A DNA stretch of 64,000 bases. Source: DATFDN01 sp963818725 (GTDB lineage Bacteria; Pseudomonadota; Alphaproteobacteria; Acetobacterales; Acetobacteraceae). Location of the stretch: the NCBI GenBank assembly GCA_963818725.1, contig CAWFTU010000001.1, positions 806,001 to 870,000 of the forward strand. Direction: 5' to 3'. The notes under the pieces are model-generated. The model was not told the DNA's origin, did not search any database, and was given only the letters and a program-made list of their open reading frames with translations. Positions within the stretch are counted from its first letter, which is position 1, and every line of letters starts with the position of its first letter. Below are positions 55,518 to 63,849 of this stretch, piece by piece. The position numbers and the translations under genes are program-made.

Positions 55518-57158
55518 TCAACTCAGCCACTCCGGTCGATCGCTGCCGCGAACGACAAGCATTGGGTCGCGCCAGCGGCTCGGTGTCTTTGAAAGCTTTG
55601 CCAGCGGCGCGAGGCGATGGACCTCGCCGTACGGGGTTTGAGCCTTGACAGTTTCGGGCGGGACCATGCGGTGGTCCGGATCCGTCGCGTCGAAGTCGGT
55701 GGTCGGGAAGCGGCCGAGGGTCTGGTACCACATCGCCGCGCGCGTGAGGCTGACGCGCACGTGGTAGCTGCCACCCTCGACCGCGCGGCGCCGAAGCGCT
55801 GCGATGACGCCCGCGGCGCCGAGATACCCCGCGATGTAATCGTTGAGCACCAGCGTGGGCGGAAATGCCGGGGGCGGTCCGCCCTCGTCTTCCGGCCCGG
55901 CGAAATTCGGCGGAATCTCGGGCGAGCCTCCGCCGCCCTCCGCCATGGTGTAGCCGGAGACGGTCAGGGCCTCCATATCGAAGCCGCCGCGGTTCTTCCA
56001 AAGGCCGTCCCAGCCGTAGCAGCGCACGGTCAGGTAGACGATCCCCGGCCGCTTCTTTGCAACCTCCTCGACGCCGAAGCCGAGCCGTTCGATTCCGCGC
56101 CCGCTGAAGCTCTCCATGAACACATCGGCCTGAGGGACGAGCACGTCCAGCGCCGCCGCTTGCTCGGTCCGCCTCAGGTCCAGCAGTGTGGACCGCATCC
56201 CGACATTGACATCCGTCCACAGGGCCTCGTGTTCGAAGGATTGGTCGCGGACAACCTGGAGGATCTCGGCGCCATACTCCGCGAGCGTCCGCGCCGCGCA
56301 GGAACCGGCGATGACGTGCGTAAGGGCAAGCCCCTTGATCCCGGAGAGCGGCTGGCGCGGATCGGGGGCGAAGGGCACCGGCTCGGAATCGGCGACCTTG
56401 CGGATGTCGATCAGCGGAACCGCCGCCAGCAACTTCCCCTCGGGATGCCGCAGCCATTCCGCCGCCGTGCGGTGGATCGCGCCAATCACCCGCTGCTCGG
56501 CCATCGCGTCCTCGAGTTCCTGGGCGTTCCATTGCCGGATCGCCTGCACGATCTTGTCGCGGCTGGGGCTCACGTTGAGGAGTCGCAACGCCCGGTCGTT
56601 CAGGTGCGGGCAGACGCCGGTCACGTTGACGTAGCGGCCGTCCTTCGTTTTGAACGGGACGAAGGAAAAAGGATTCCCGAAGCCGAGGGGCGCCTGGGAC
56701 AGCCAGTCGTTGATCGTGGGGGTGAAGGTGAAGCTGCGGGGAACGGGATCGTCCGCGGGGACAATGCCCTCCGCGATCCGATGCTGCATCACCGGCGTGA
56801 GAATCGGATTGACGTTGTAGACCGCTTCCCGCAGGTCGACCCGCACGTCCTGGCCCTGACCCGTTCGTTCCTTCCAGACCGCCGCCGCACCCACCGCGGC
56901 CGCCATCGCGGGCAGGGCCATCGACGTCCCGATCCGAAAGTGGCTCCGCAGGATCGGGTCGCGACCGGTGAACGTTACGCTCCCACCACCGTCCTGTGGC
57001 GTGCCGCCGATATCGCGCATGAACTGCGCGAAAACGGTGTCGATGGCGAAGTCGTCCGACGAAGACGCCTGGGCCGCCGCTGGTTTGTTCGCGGCGAGCA
57101 GCGTTGCGGCGAGGGCACCTCCCGTGGCTTGCAGTACCTCGCGGCGGTTCAATGACAT
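55518..57158 (-). CDS. Family III CoA-transferase (CaiB/BaiF), two-domain, with predicted Tat signal
   Basis: A 546-residue relative of the next gene. MSLNRREVLQATGGALAATL (RR at 5-6) ending KPAAAQA is a good Tat signal. The N-terminal half has SHFRIGTSMALPAMAAAVGA and RTGQGQDVRVDLREAVYNVN, resembling a CoA-transferase middle region whose catalytic Asp is absent. The C-terminal half has GLALTHVIAGSCAARTLAEY, DVFMESFSGRGIERLGFGVE and LVLNDYIAGYLGAAGVIAAL with the Asp present. ATG at 57158 lies 57 bases inside the left end of an IS630 element, which may have displaced or supplied its promoter. It heads a three-gene run with the second transferase and OprB. Confidence 0.8.
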   Translation of the reverse strand: MSLNRREVLQATGGALAATLLAANKPAAAQASSSDDFAIDTVFAQFMRDIGGTPQDGGGSVTFTGRDPILRSHFRIGTSMALPAMAAAVGAAAVWKERTGQGQDVRVDLREAVYNVNPILTPVMQHRIAEGIVPADDPVPRSFTFTPTINDWLSQAPLGFGNPFSFVPFKTKDGRYVNVTGVCPHLNDRALRLLNVSPSRDKIVQAIRQWNAQELEDAMAEQRVIGAIHRTAAEWLRHPEGKLLAAVPLIDIRKVADSEPVPFAPDPRQPLSGIKGLALTHVIAGSCAARTLAEYGAEILQVVRDQSFEHEALWTDVNVGMRSTLLDLRRTEQAAALDVLVPQADVFMESFSGRGIERLGFGVEEVAKKRPGIVYLTVRCYGWDGLWKNRGGFDMEALTVSGYTMAEGGGGSPEIPPNFAGPEDEGGPPPAFPPTLVLNDYIAGYLGAAGVIAALRRRAVEGGSYHVRVSLTRAAMWYQTLGRFPTTDFDATDPDHRMVPPETVKAQTPYGEVHRLAPLAKLSKTPSRWRDPMLVVRGSDRPEWLS

Positions 57159-57215
57159 TCTAACCTCCGGTGGCGTCTCTCGTTGAGGTTGCCTGGCTCG
57201 ATGCGTACGCTGTTA

Positions 57216-58330
57216 TTGATCCGGCTTGGGTAGTGTTGGAATTGCCGCGTGGTTGATCCAGTTTGGTAGGATGGATCATGTGGACATGCGCAAGCTGCCG
57301 GCGGCAGCCCAAGAGGAGCGTCGGCGGCAGGTGGTGGGACTACGCGAGAGCGGCCTGACCTACGAGGCGATCGCGGCGCAGACGGGTCTGACCCGGACGG
57401 GGGTGTTCAACATCTGCCGGCGCTTCGCGGCGGCGGGGATGGCGGGCTTGCGCAGCGGACCGCGCGGTCCGGAGCCGGGGAGCGGGCGGTTCCTGAATGC
57501 GCGGCAGGAAGCGGAGATTCGTGAACTGATCTGCCGGCACCCGCCGGACCAGCTTGGCCTGCCGTTCGCGCTGTGGAGCCGTGCGGCGGTGCGCGCCCTG
57601 ATCGAGCAGCGCTGTGGGGTGCGGCTCGCGGTGCGCACCATGGGAAGCTACCTGGCGCGCTGGGGGTTCACAGCGCAGAAGCCGCTGCGGCGGGCCTATG
57701 AGCAGCGTGCAGCCGAAGTGCGCCGCTGGCTGCGGCGGGACTACCCGGCGATCGTGGCTCGGGCCAAGCGAGAGAAGGGCACGATCTTCTGGGGCGACGA
57801 GACCGGCTTGCGCGCCGATGACGTGCGCGGCCGCAGCTACGCCCCACGCGGACGAACCCCGGTGGTCCGCCCCAATCACCGGCGGGCGGGCGTAGGCCTG
57901 ATCTCGGCGGTAACCAACAAGGGCGAGCTGCGCTGGATGGTGCTCGACGGCGCGATCAAGGCACCGACGCTGATCCGCTTTCTCGACCGCCTGATCCGCG
58001 ATGCCGGCGGCAAGGTGTTCCTGATCTTGGACAACCTGCCCGTCCACCGTGCCCGTGCCGTGCGGGAGTGGCTGGCCGGGCGCACCGCGCAAATCGAGGT
58101 GTTCCATCTGCCCTCCTACAGCCCCGAGTTGAACCCTGACGAGTGCCTCCATGCCGACCTCAAGCAGGCCGTCACCCGTAAGCCGCCCGCCCGCAGCAAG
58201 CAGCAGCTCAAGTGCACCGTCATCAGCCACATGCGCAAGCTCTCGAAGCTGCCCGAACGCGTGCGGAGCTACTTCGGGCACCAGCCTGTCCGTTATGCTG
58301 CCTGATTCAAGATCACCCAAGCCGGATCAA
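57216..58330 (+). mobile_element. IS630-family insertion sequence
   Basis: Both ends read TTGATCCGGCTTGGGT inward (right end on the minus strand), a perfect 16-bp inverted repeat, and each is flanked by TA (57214-57215 and 58331-58332), the target duplicated by IS630/Tc1 elements. Length is 1115 bases. It lies 57 bases upstream of the Tat-CoA-transferase gene, within its probable promoter. Confidence 0.92.
57271..58305 (+). CDS. IS630 family transposase
   Basis: DDE transposase of about 344 residues. RKLPAAAQEERRRQVVGLRE and LTYEAIAAQTGLTRTGVFNI form the N-terminal HTH domain; GTIFWGDETGLRADDVRGRS, VFLILDNLPVHRARAVREWL and LPSYSPELNPDECLHADLKQ hold the catalytic D, D and E. ATG at 57271 or 57286 are both possible starts; earlier ones lie too close to the terminal repeat. 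Intact. Confidence 0.9.
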   Translation: MDHVDMRKLPAAAQEERRRQVVGLRESGLTYEAIAAQTGLTRTGVFNICRRFAAAGMAGLRSGPRGPEPGSGRFLNARQEAEIRELICRHPPDQLGLPFALWSRAAVRALIEQRCGVRLAVRTMGSYLARWGFTAQKPLRRAYEQRAAEVRRWLRRDYPAIVARAKREKGTIFWGDETGLRADDVRGRSYAPRGRTPVVRPNHRRAGVGLISAVTNKGELRWMVLDGAIKAPTLIRFLDRLIRDAGGKVFLILDNLPVHRARAVREWLAGRTAQIEVFHLPSYSPELNPDECLHADLKQAVTRKPPARSKQQLKCTVISHMRKLSKLPERVRSYFGHQPVRYAA

Positions 58331-58454
58331 TAATGCCTGACTGCACCAACTGGCCGCCGATTGGGACGAGTTGGTTGGCGCCCACCTGCAACGGCACGAG
58401 CCACTGCCGCCTCGACCAATCGTATTTCGATTTTGAGCTGAGCACAACGTCTTT

Positions 58455-59486
58455 CCTGATTACACATAAACCTCAGCCAATTTCAGGAGTTGGTAGGGCA
58501 TAGGGGTGGTTCGGACGGCGGCCCATGTGAGACGCGGGATCATGGCGGCCAGATCGTATCGTCGGTTGAAGCGGTATTCGAATTCGGCGAGGTAGCGCGG
58601 AACATGCTTGCGGTTGATGGCACGGTAGGTGCCCGTGATGGCGGCCTTGATGTTGCCGAGCGCGGTGTTGGCCCATTTGAAGGCTGGCGTCCGAGCCGCT
58701 TTTGGTCCTGACCCGGTCTTGACGACTTGGTGCGCGCACCCGGCGTCTGCGACGCTGGCGAAACACTGAAGGCCATCGCTGACGACAGAGCAGTCTGGAT
58801 CGAGGCTGCGCTTGGCGAACCCTGCGATCGAGGTTGCACAGAAGCTGGTGACCCGGCGCAGCTTCAGGCGAACCGGCTTTCCCTGGGTGGTCGTCTCGAC
58901 AGCGGCGACGAACGGCGTCTTGCCAGGCGCCCCGCGGCCGCGCTTTCCGCCGGAGCGCTCGCCGCCGAGATGGGCGTCGTCGATCTCGATCCTGCCGCTC
59001 AGGCGCTTGGTCGCATCACGCTCAAGCATGACCTGCTTCAGCTTGTGTTTGACCTTCCAGGCGGTGGTCTGCGTCACCCCAAGGCGACGCCCCAGTTCGA
59101 TGCTGGAGATGCCTTGCTTGGTCTGGGTCAGGCGATAGATCGCACGAAACCATAGCCGCAGCGGCAGATGGGTTGATGCAAAGATCGTCCCGGCAATCGG
59201 CGAGGTCTGCCGGCGGCACTTGGTGCACTGATAGAGATCGCGGGTCGTCACCAGACTATACTGCCTGCCGCCGCATACCGGGCACTCAAAGCCACGCGGC
59301 CAGCGTGACGCGATGACGATCGCCCGGCATTGCTCCTCGGTGCCGTACTGCTGTTCGAACGCGGGTTCGCTGAGACCCTTCTGGAACTGCACGACATTAC
59401 GAGCCACTGCCACACCCTCATGAAATGCCACAAATTCCCTGACCTGCTACCAGGCGTTTCGTGACTGAGGGAAGTGCGTAATCGGG
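58455..59486 (-). mobile_element. IS1595-family insertion sequence with 8-bp target duplication
   Basis: Left end CCTGATTACACATAAACCTC and right end (inverted) CCCGATTACGCACTTCCCTC are imperfect inverted repeats, and ACGTCTTT occurs directly outside both (58447-58454 and 59487-59494). Length is 1032 bases with one transposase gene. Eight-base duplications are typical of the family. Confidence 0.88.
58460..59407 (-). CDS. IS1595 family transposase
   Basis: ISXO2-like transposase of about 315 residues. VARNVVQFQKGLSEPAFEQQ is the usual start, FECPVCGGRQYSLV and YQCTKCRRQTSPIAGTIF form the zinc ribbon, GVTQTTAWKVKHKLKQVM the HTH, and RIEIDDAHLGGER, VVSDGLQCF and KWANTALGNIKAAITGTY the catalytic DDN-type core. 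GTG at 59407 is chosen to match the family N-terminus. Intact. Confidence 0.9.
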   Translation of the reverse strand: MARNVVQFQKGLSEPAFEQQYGTEEQCRAIVIASRWPRGFECPVCGGRQYSLVTTRDLYQCTKCRRQTSPIAGTIFASTHLPLRLWFRAIYRLTQTKQGISSIELGRRLGVTQTTAWKVKHKLKQVMLERDATKRLSGRIEIDDAHLGGERSGGKRGRGAPGKTPFVAAVETTTQGKPVRLKLRRVTSFCATSIAGFAKRSLDPDCSVVSDGLQCFASVADAGCAHQVVKTGSGPKAARTPAFKWANTALGNIKAAITGTYRAINRKHVPRYLAEFEYRFNRRYDLAAMIPRLTWAAVRTTPMPYQLLKLAEVYV

Positions 59487-59494
59487 ACGTCTTT

Positions 59495-60049
59495 TGCCGT
59501 GGGAAATGTGCAGGCGACGACGGGTTGGAGGAACGTCGCGTTGAGCGGCTTGCGGCCTTCCGTCACGCCACCGAGACCCCACAGATGATGGGCCAGGATG
59601 GCGTTTAGCCAAGGAGAGAACCTCTGATCAGCATTGCGACCGCGTCTCGCGACAGTTCGCGGGACCATGCCAGGCGGCGACGTGCTTGGCCTCGCCTGGG
59701 CGTCCCACCGATGTGCAAGCCGTGCCAAAATCGATGCTACGGAGGTGTTGTCGGATCGGTTAGGTCGCTCGCCACCGGCCGAGTTTAGCAATGCGAATCC
59801 GGCATTACTGGCGTCGTTCGCAACGGCGCCATTGTTTTCCGATCAGATTGGGGGCATCCTCCCCGGCAGTTCGCGCGGCGGGTGATCATCTGATCACCTC
59901 GGGAAGACCAACGTGCCACGCAACTGGAAGCCCCACCTCGGACCAGCCCAGGCCGGTCTTTGCAACGGTTCAGTGCAGGCCGGCTTGCCCGTACGGACGC
60001 TGGCCGGGCCAGAGGCGAGACCGGGGCAGGAGCCAAGGAACCGATCGGT
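59495..60049. other. Intergenic region right of the IS1595 element
   Basis: About 555 bases without a gene I can support. Frames exist but have atypical composition. The 58333-58454 segment would join 59495 directly without the IS1595; the joined sequence gives short frames I do not recognise, so it is unclear whether a gene was interrupted. The promoter of the SLC13 transporter should lie here. Confidence 0.4.
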
Positions 60050-61861
60050 TTGAACGATATTGCCATCACTTTCGCCATCGTCGCGGCCATCGTGGTACTG
60101 TTCGTCTGGAACCGCATCCCCGTCGTCATCGTCGCGCTTGGAACGCCGCTGGCCCTCTACGCCACTGGCGTGCTCGGCTACGGCGACGCGCTTGGCGGGC
60201 TCGGCGACCCCGCAGTCATCTTCATCGCGTCGCTGTTCGTGGTCAGCGCGGGACTCGAGAATACCGGCGTGACCGCCTGGGCGGGCCAGCTACTCATCGC
60301 GCGGGCGGGAACGAGCCTCGCCCGGTTGCTCACGCTCACCATGCTGCTCGTGGCCCTGCTCACCGCATTGATCAACCTCAACGGCGCGGTGGCCGCCCTG
60401 CTGCCAGTGGTCGTCGTCATCGCGGTCCGGCTCGGCCGCTCCGCCTCGACACTTCTTATGCCTCTGGTGTTCGCGGGGCACGCCGGGTCGATGCTCGCGC
60501 TCACCGGCACGCCGGTGAACGTGCTTGTCTCGGAAGCGGCCGAGGGCGCGGGGTTGGCGCCGTTCCGGTATTTCGAGTTCGCCTATGCCGGGGTCCCCCT
60601 GTTGATCGGGAGCATGGCGATTATCGTCTTGTTCGCGGAGCGCCTGTTGCCGGACCGGAGGAGCCGGACGATTCCGTCGGACCTCAGCAGGCACGCCCGG
60701 ACGATCGTCGAGCAATACCGGCTCGATGACGGACTGTTCCGGCTTCGCGTCCGGGCCGGTTCGCCGTGTATCGGAGTCGCGCGGACGGCGATTGATCTCG
60801 CTCCGTACGAGGGGGTTTCGCTGATCGCGGTCCAGGCCGGCGATAGCGAGGGTGCGCTGCGCCGGCCCGCGCTCGCCGAGAACGACATCCTTATCGTGCG
60901 CGGCGATGCGGCGACGGTGAGCGCCTTGGCGGCCGATCAGCGCCTCGCGTTTCGCTCGGAGGACACGGTCGGCGATGTCGCGGAGACACTGTTCAACCGC
61001 GCCTCCGGCTTGGCGGAAGTGATGATCCCCCCGCGATCCGCGTTCATTGCCCAATCGGTGTTTCCGGGGATGACCACACCCCGCGGCGACCTCGTCATCC
61101 TCGCGGTGCAGCGCGGGGGCGAGAATCTGGGTCCAAACGAGATCAGCCTCGCCGCCGGGGACACCTTGCTGCTGCAAGGAACCTGGAAGGCGCTCGACGA
61201 GAAGCTCGACAATCCGGGGGTCGTCGTCGTCGACTCGCCGGAACTCGTTCGCCGGCAGGCGGTGCCGATGGGCGCCGGAGCAAAGCGGGCCATTGCGGTG
61301 CTGCTGGCCATGGTGCTCCTCCTCGCCACCGGAGCCGTTCCAGCCTCCATCGCCGGGCTCGCCGCCGCCTGCGCCATGGTTCTCCTGCGCGTGGTCACGG
61401 TCGATCAGGCCTACCGGTCGATCAACTGGACCACGGTGATCCTTATCGGCGCGATGACCCCGTTGTCGACCGCGATGTCGCAAACGGGCGCGGCGAAACT
61501 GTTGGCGGATGGGCTCGTGGACCTGGTCGGCGACGCTGGCCCGTACGCGCTGCTCGGCGGCTTGTTCGTGCTGACGGCCATCCTGGGTCAGCTGATCAGC
61601 AACGTGGCGACGGCGCTCATCATCATTCCAATCGCGGTGGCCGCCGCCGGCGACCTCGGGTTGTCCGCTCGCCCGGTGCTGATGAGCGTGAGCATCGCCG
61701 CCGCCGCCTCGTTCCTCACCCCCGTCGCCACGCCGGTGAACCTCATGGTGATGGGTCCGGCCGGCTACGAGTTCGGCGACTACTGGAAGCTCGGGCTGCC
61801 GCTGATGCTCTGGTTTTTCGTGGTCGCCACGTTCATCGTGCCGCTCATCTGGCATTTCTGA
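60050..61861 (+). CDS. SLC13 family permease with TrkA-C (RCK_C) domains
   Basis: Divalent-anion transporter of about 603 residues, probably for sulfate or dicarboxylates. The first half (residues 1-200) has NDIAITFAIVAAIVVLFVWN, GGLGDPAVIFIASLFVVSAG and HAGSMLALTGTPVNVLVSEA, with the SNT/TGTPVN signature. Two soluble RCK_C-like domains occupy about 220-400 (RVRAGSPCIGVARTAIDLAP; DLVILAVQRGGENLGPNEIS). The second half repeats the fold, with SNVATALIIIPIAVAAAGDL and TPVATPVNLMVMGPAGYEFG. TTG at 60050 with AAGGAA nine bases upstream fits homologue starts better than ATG 59960. Confidence 0.87.
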   Translation: MNDIAITFAIVAAIVVLFVWNRIPVVIVALGTPLALYATGVLGYGDALGGLGDPAVIFIASLFVVSAGLENTGVTAWAGQLLIARAGTSLARLLTLTMLLVALLTALINLNGAVAALLPVVVVIAVRLGRSASTLLMPLVFAGHAGSMLALTGTPVNVLVSEAAEGAGLAPFRYFEFAYAGVPLLIGSMAIIVLFAERLLPDRRSRTIPSDLSRHARTIVEQYRLDDGLFRLRVRAGSPCIGVARTAIDLAPYEGVSLIAVQAGDSEGALRRPALAENDILIVRGDAATVSALAADQRLAFRSEDTVGDVAETLFNRASGLAEVMIPPRSAFIAQSVFPGMTTPRGDLVILAVQRGGENLGPNEISLAAGDTLLLQGTWKALDEKLDNPGVVVVDSPELVRRQAVPMGAGAKRAIAVLLAMVLLLATGAVPASIAGLAAACAMVLLRVVTVDQAYRSINWTTVILIGAMTPLSTAMSQTGAAKLLADGLVDLVGDAGPYALLGGLFVLTAILGQLISNVATALIIIPIAVAAAGDLGLSARPVLMSVSIAAAASFLTPVATPVNLMVMGPAGYEFGDYWKLGLPLMLWFFVVATFIVPLIWHF

Positions 61862-61969
61862 GGGCACTTTGACGAACTGGCCGTGGCTGGACCGCGCGGG
61901 GTCGCGCCAGCCTGCCCTTCCACCCGCTCCGCGACCCCATTCGGCTAGGAATTAGCAGGGGATGATACA

Positions 61970-62323
61970 ATGTCACTGAAGCGCATGGTGCTGGAGATCG
62001 GCATGGGAACCGACATCCACGGCGCCGATCCCACCAAGGCCGCCGTCCGCGCCCTGCGCGACGCGCTCTGGCACAACAACCTCACCGTCGCCGAGGCCGC
62101 CGGGCTGCCGGTGCATTCGATGCAGGTGGAGGTCACGATCGGCGTGCCGCGTCCCGATCGCGTGGACAAGGACGCGGTGCGCGCCGTTCTGCCGCACGGC
62201 ACCGGGACGGTGCGCGTGGTCGAAGGCGGTCTCGAGATCCCCAACGAGGCGGGAACGGATTCCACGATGATTGCTCATGCCGCCGCGATCGTGCGGCTTG
62301 ACCTGCCGGACAGCGCGCCATGA
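61970..62323 (+). CDS. Lin0512 family protein
   Basis: A 117-residue member of the Lin0512 family of unknown function. KRMVLEIGMGTDIHGADPTK, AAVRALRDALWHNNLTV and MQVEVTIGVPRPDRVDKDAV are the conserved blocks. It overlaps the next gene, a second Lin0512 protein, by four bases (ATGA), suggesting a heteromer. Confidence 0.85.
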   Translation: MSLKRMVLEIGMGTDIHGADPTKAAVRALRDALWHNNLTVAEAAGLPVHSMQVEVTIGVPRPDRVDKDAVRAVLPHGTGTVRVVEGGLEIPNEAGTDSTMIAHAAAIVRLDLPDSAP

Positions 62324-62670
62324 AGCGCGTCATCCTGGAACTTGGCGCCGGCAACGACCTGAATGGCGGCGACTACACCAAGGCCGCGGTGCGCGCGGTG
62401 CAGGACGCGATCCACCACAGCTCCCTGACCGTGATCCGCACCCTCGGGCTCGACTCGCGCGCGATGCAGGTCGAGGTCACGATTGGCGTGCAGCGCCCCG
62501 AACAGGTGGATCGTGCCGCCGTGCAGGCGGCGCTTCCGCATGGCGCGGTCACGGTGCGCGTCGTGAAAGGCGGGCTTGACGTGGCCCAGGAAGACGCCGG
62601 TGATGTCGCGGTGATCGCCAGCGCCGCTGTCGCGGTGCGGCTCGATGTGCCGCAAGCCGTGAAGGGCTAA
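62320..62670 (+). CDS. Lin0512 family protein
   Basis: Second member of the tandem pair, 116 residues: KRVILELGAGNDLNGGDYTK, AAVRAVQDAIHHSSLTV and MQVEVTIGVQRPEQVDRAAV. It is clearly a duplicate of the preceding protein, having diverged mainly in the C-terminal third. The hydrolase gene starts 15 bases downstream. Confidence 0.85.
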   Translation: MKRVILELGAGNDLNGGDYTKAAVRAVQDAIHHSSLTVIRTLGLDSRAMQVEVTIGVQRPEQVDRAAVQAALPHGAVTVRVVKGGLDVAQEDAGDVAVIASAAVAVRLDVPQAVKG

Positions 62671-62685
62671 ACCGTCGAGGGACCG

Positions 62686-63534
62686 ATGCCACACACCTTC
62701 ACCACCCAGGACCGGCCGTATCGCGAGACCCTTCAGGCCCGGCTCTTCACACCCGAAGGAACCGGCCCGTTCCCGGCCGTTATCGACATCCATGGCGGGG
62801 CGTGGTGCGCGGGCGACCGGACCGATGGGCAGATCCGCAATGAAGCCCTGGCCGGCGCGGGGTTTTTCGTTGTCGCGATCAACTTCCGCCACGGCGCGGA
62901 CGGCTACCCGGCGTCGCTCGCGGACATCAACTACGCCATACGCTGGGTCAAGGCGCACGCCGGGGAGCTTCGGGTTCGTCCCGATCGCGTCGGACTATCC
63001 GGGAACTCCAGCGGCGGGCACCTCGCCATGCTCGCCGCGATGCGCCCGCGCGATCCACGCTACGCCGCCATTCCGCTGCCCTCGGGCGCGGCACCGGTCG
63101 ATGCCTCGGTCGGCGCGGTCGCCATGCTATGGCCGGTCATCAATCCGCTCTCGCGCTATCGACACGCGCTCCGCGTCCGCGACAGCGCCAACCCGCCTGG
63201 CTGGGTCGGCGACATCCCGGAGCGTCACGACCGCTTCTGGCGCGACGAGGCCGCCATGGCCGAGGGCAACCCGATGCTGGCGCTGGAACGCGGTGAAGAG
63301 GTGGCTCTTCCGCCCGCGCTCTGGATTCAGGGCAGGCCCGATGACCCGCCGCACGACTACCACGATCCCGACGGCGGGTTCCCCGGCAACGAGCCGGAGC
63401 GTTTCGTCGCGCTGTACCGGCGCGCGGGCGGATCAATCGAGCTTGTCGACGTCGAGCAGGCGGCACGCGCGGGCGGGCCGACGCTCGATCACCTGGTCGC
63501 GTTCTTCACCCGCCACCTGCGGCACAGCGCCTAG
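62686..63534 (+). CDS. Alpha/beta hydrolase, esterase/lipase (HGG) type
   Basis: Hormone-sensitive-lipase-like or kynurenine-formamidase-like hydrolase of 282 residues. PAVIDIHGGAWCAGDRTDGQ has the HGG oxyanion motif (near 34), LSGNSSGGHLAMLAAM the GxSxG serine (near 107), ALWIQGRPDDPP the acid region and LDHLVAFFTRHL a probable His near the end. Its place after the Lin0512 pair suggests a shared small-molecule pathway. Confidence 0.82.
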   Translation: MPHTFTTQDRPYRETLQARLFTPEGTGPFPAVIDIHGGAWCAGDRTDGQIRNEALAGAGFFVVAINFRHGADGYPASLADINYAIRWVKAHAGELRVRPDRVGLSGNSSGGHLAMLAAMRPRDPRYAAIPLPSGAAPVDASVGAVAMLWPVINPLSRYRHALRVRDSANPPGWVGDIPERHDRFWRDEAAMAEGNPMLALERGEEVALPPALWIQGRPDDPPHDYHDPDGGFPGNEPERFVALYRRAGGSIELVDVEQAARAGGPTLDHLVAFFTRHLRHSA

Positions 63535-63555
63535 AATAGTTTCGGACGAGGGGTA

Positions 63556-63849
63556 TCACTCCCGAAGCAGCCGCTCCAGGCGCTTGCGCCCCTCCTCGAT
63601 GTGTCCCCACGGAATGTCGCCAAGCGGGAAGTGACCGCCGATGATCACGCTGAGCACGGCGTTGGCGCCTTCCAGGCGCCCGCGGTCGTGCTCGGCGCCC
63701 GTCTTGCGGAACTGTCCGATCAGCTCGTCGCGGAACGCGCACAGGTAGCGGGTCGTCTCCGAGAAGTCGTGGCCGACCTTTTGGGGGCGCTCGGCGAGCA
63801 GCTTGTCGATCAGCGCCAAGGCCCGCTCGCCCGAAGAGGCATCAGTCAC
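63556..63849 (-). CDS. Hypothetical protein
   Basis: A 97-residue helical protein: TDASSGERALALIDKLLAER, HDFSETTRYLCAFRDELIGQ and LEGANAVLSVIIGGHFPLGD. I do not recognise it. GTG at 63849 overlaps the upstream partial gene by eight bases, so the two are probably coupled; a TTG at 63855 is an alternative start. No membrane segments. Confidence 0.65.
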   Translation of the reverse strand: MTDASSGERALALIDKLLAERPQKVGHDFSETTRYLCAFRDELIGQFRKTGAEHDRGRLEGANAVLSVIIGGHFPLGDIPWGHIEEGRKRLERLLRE

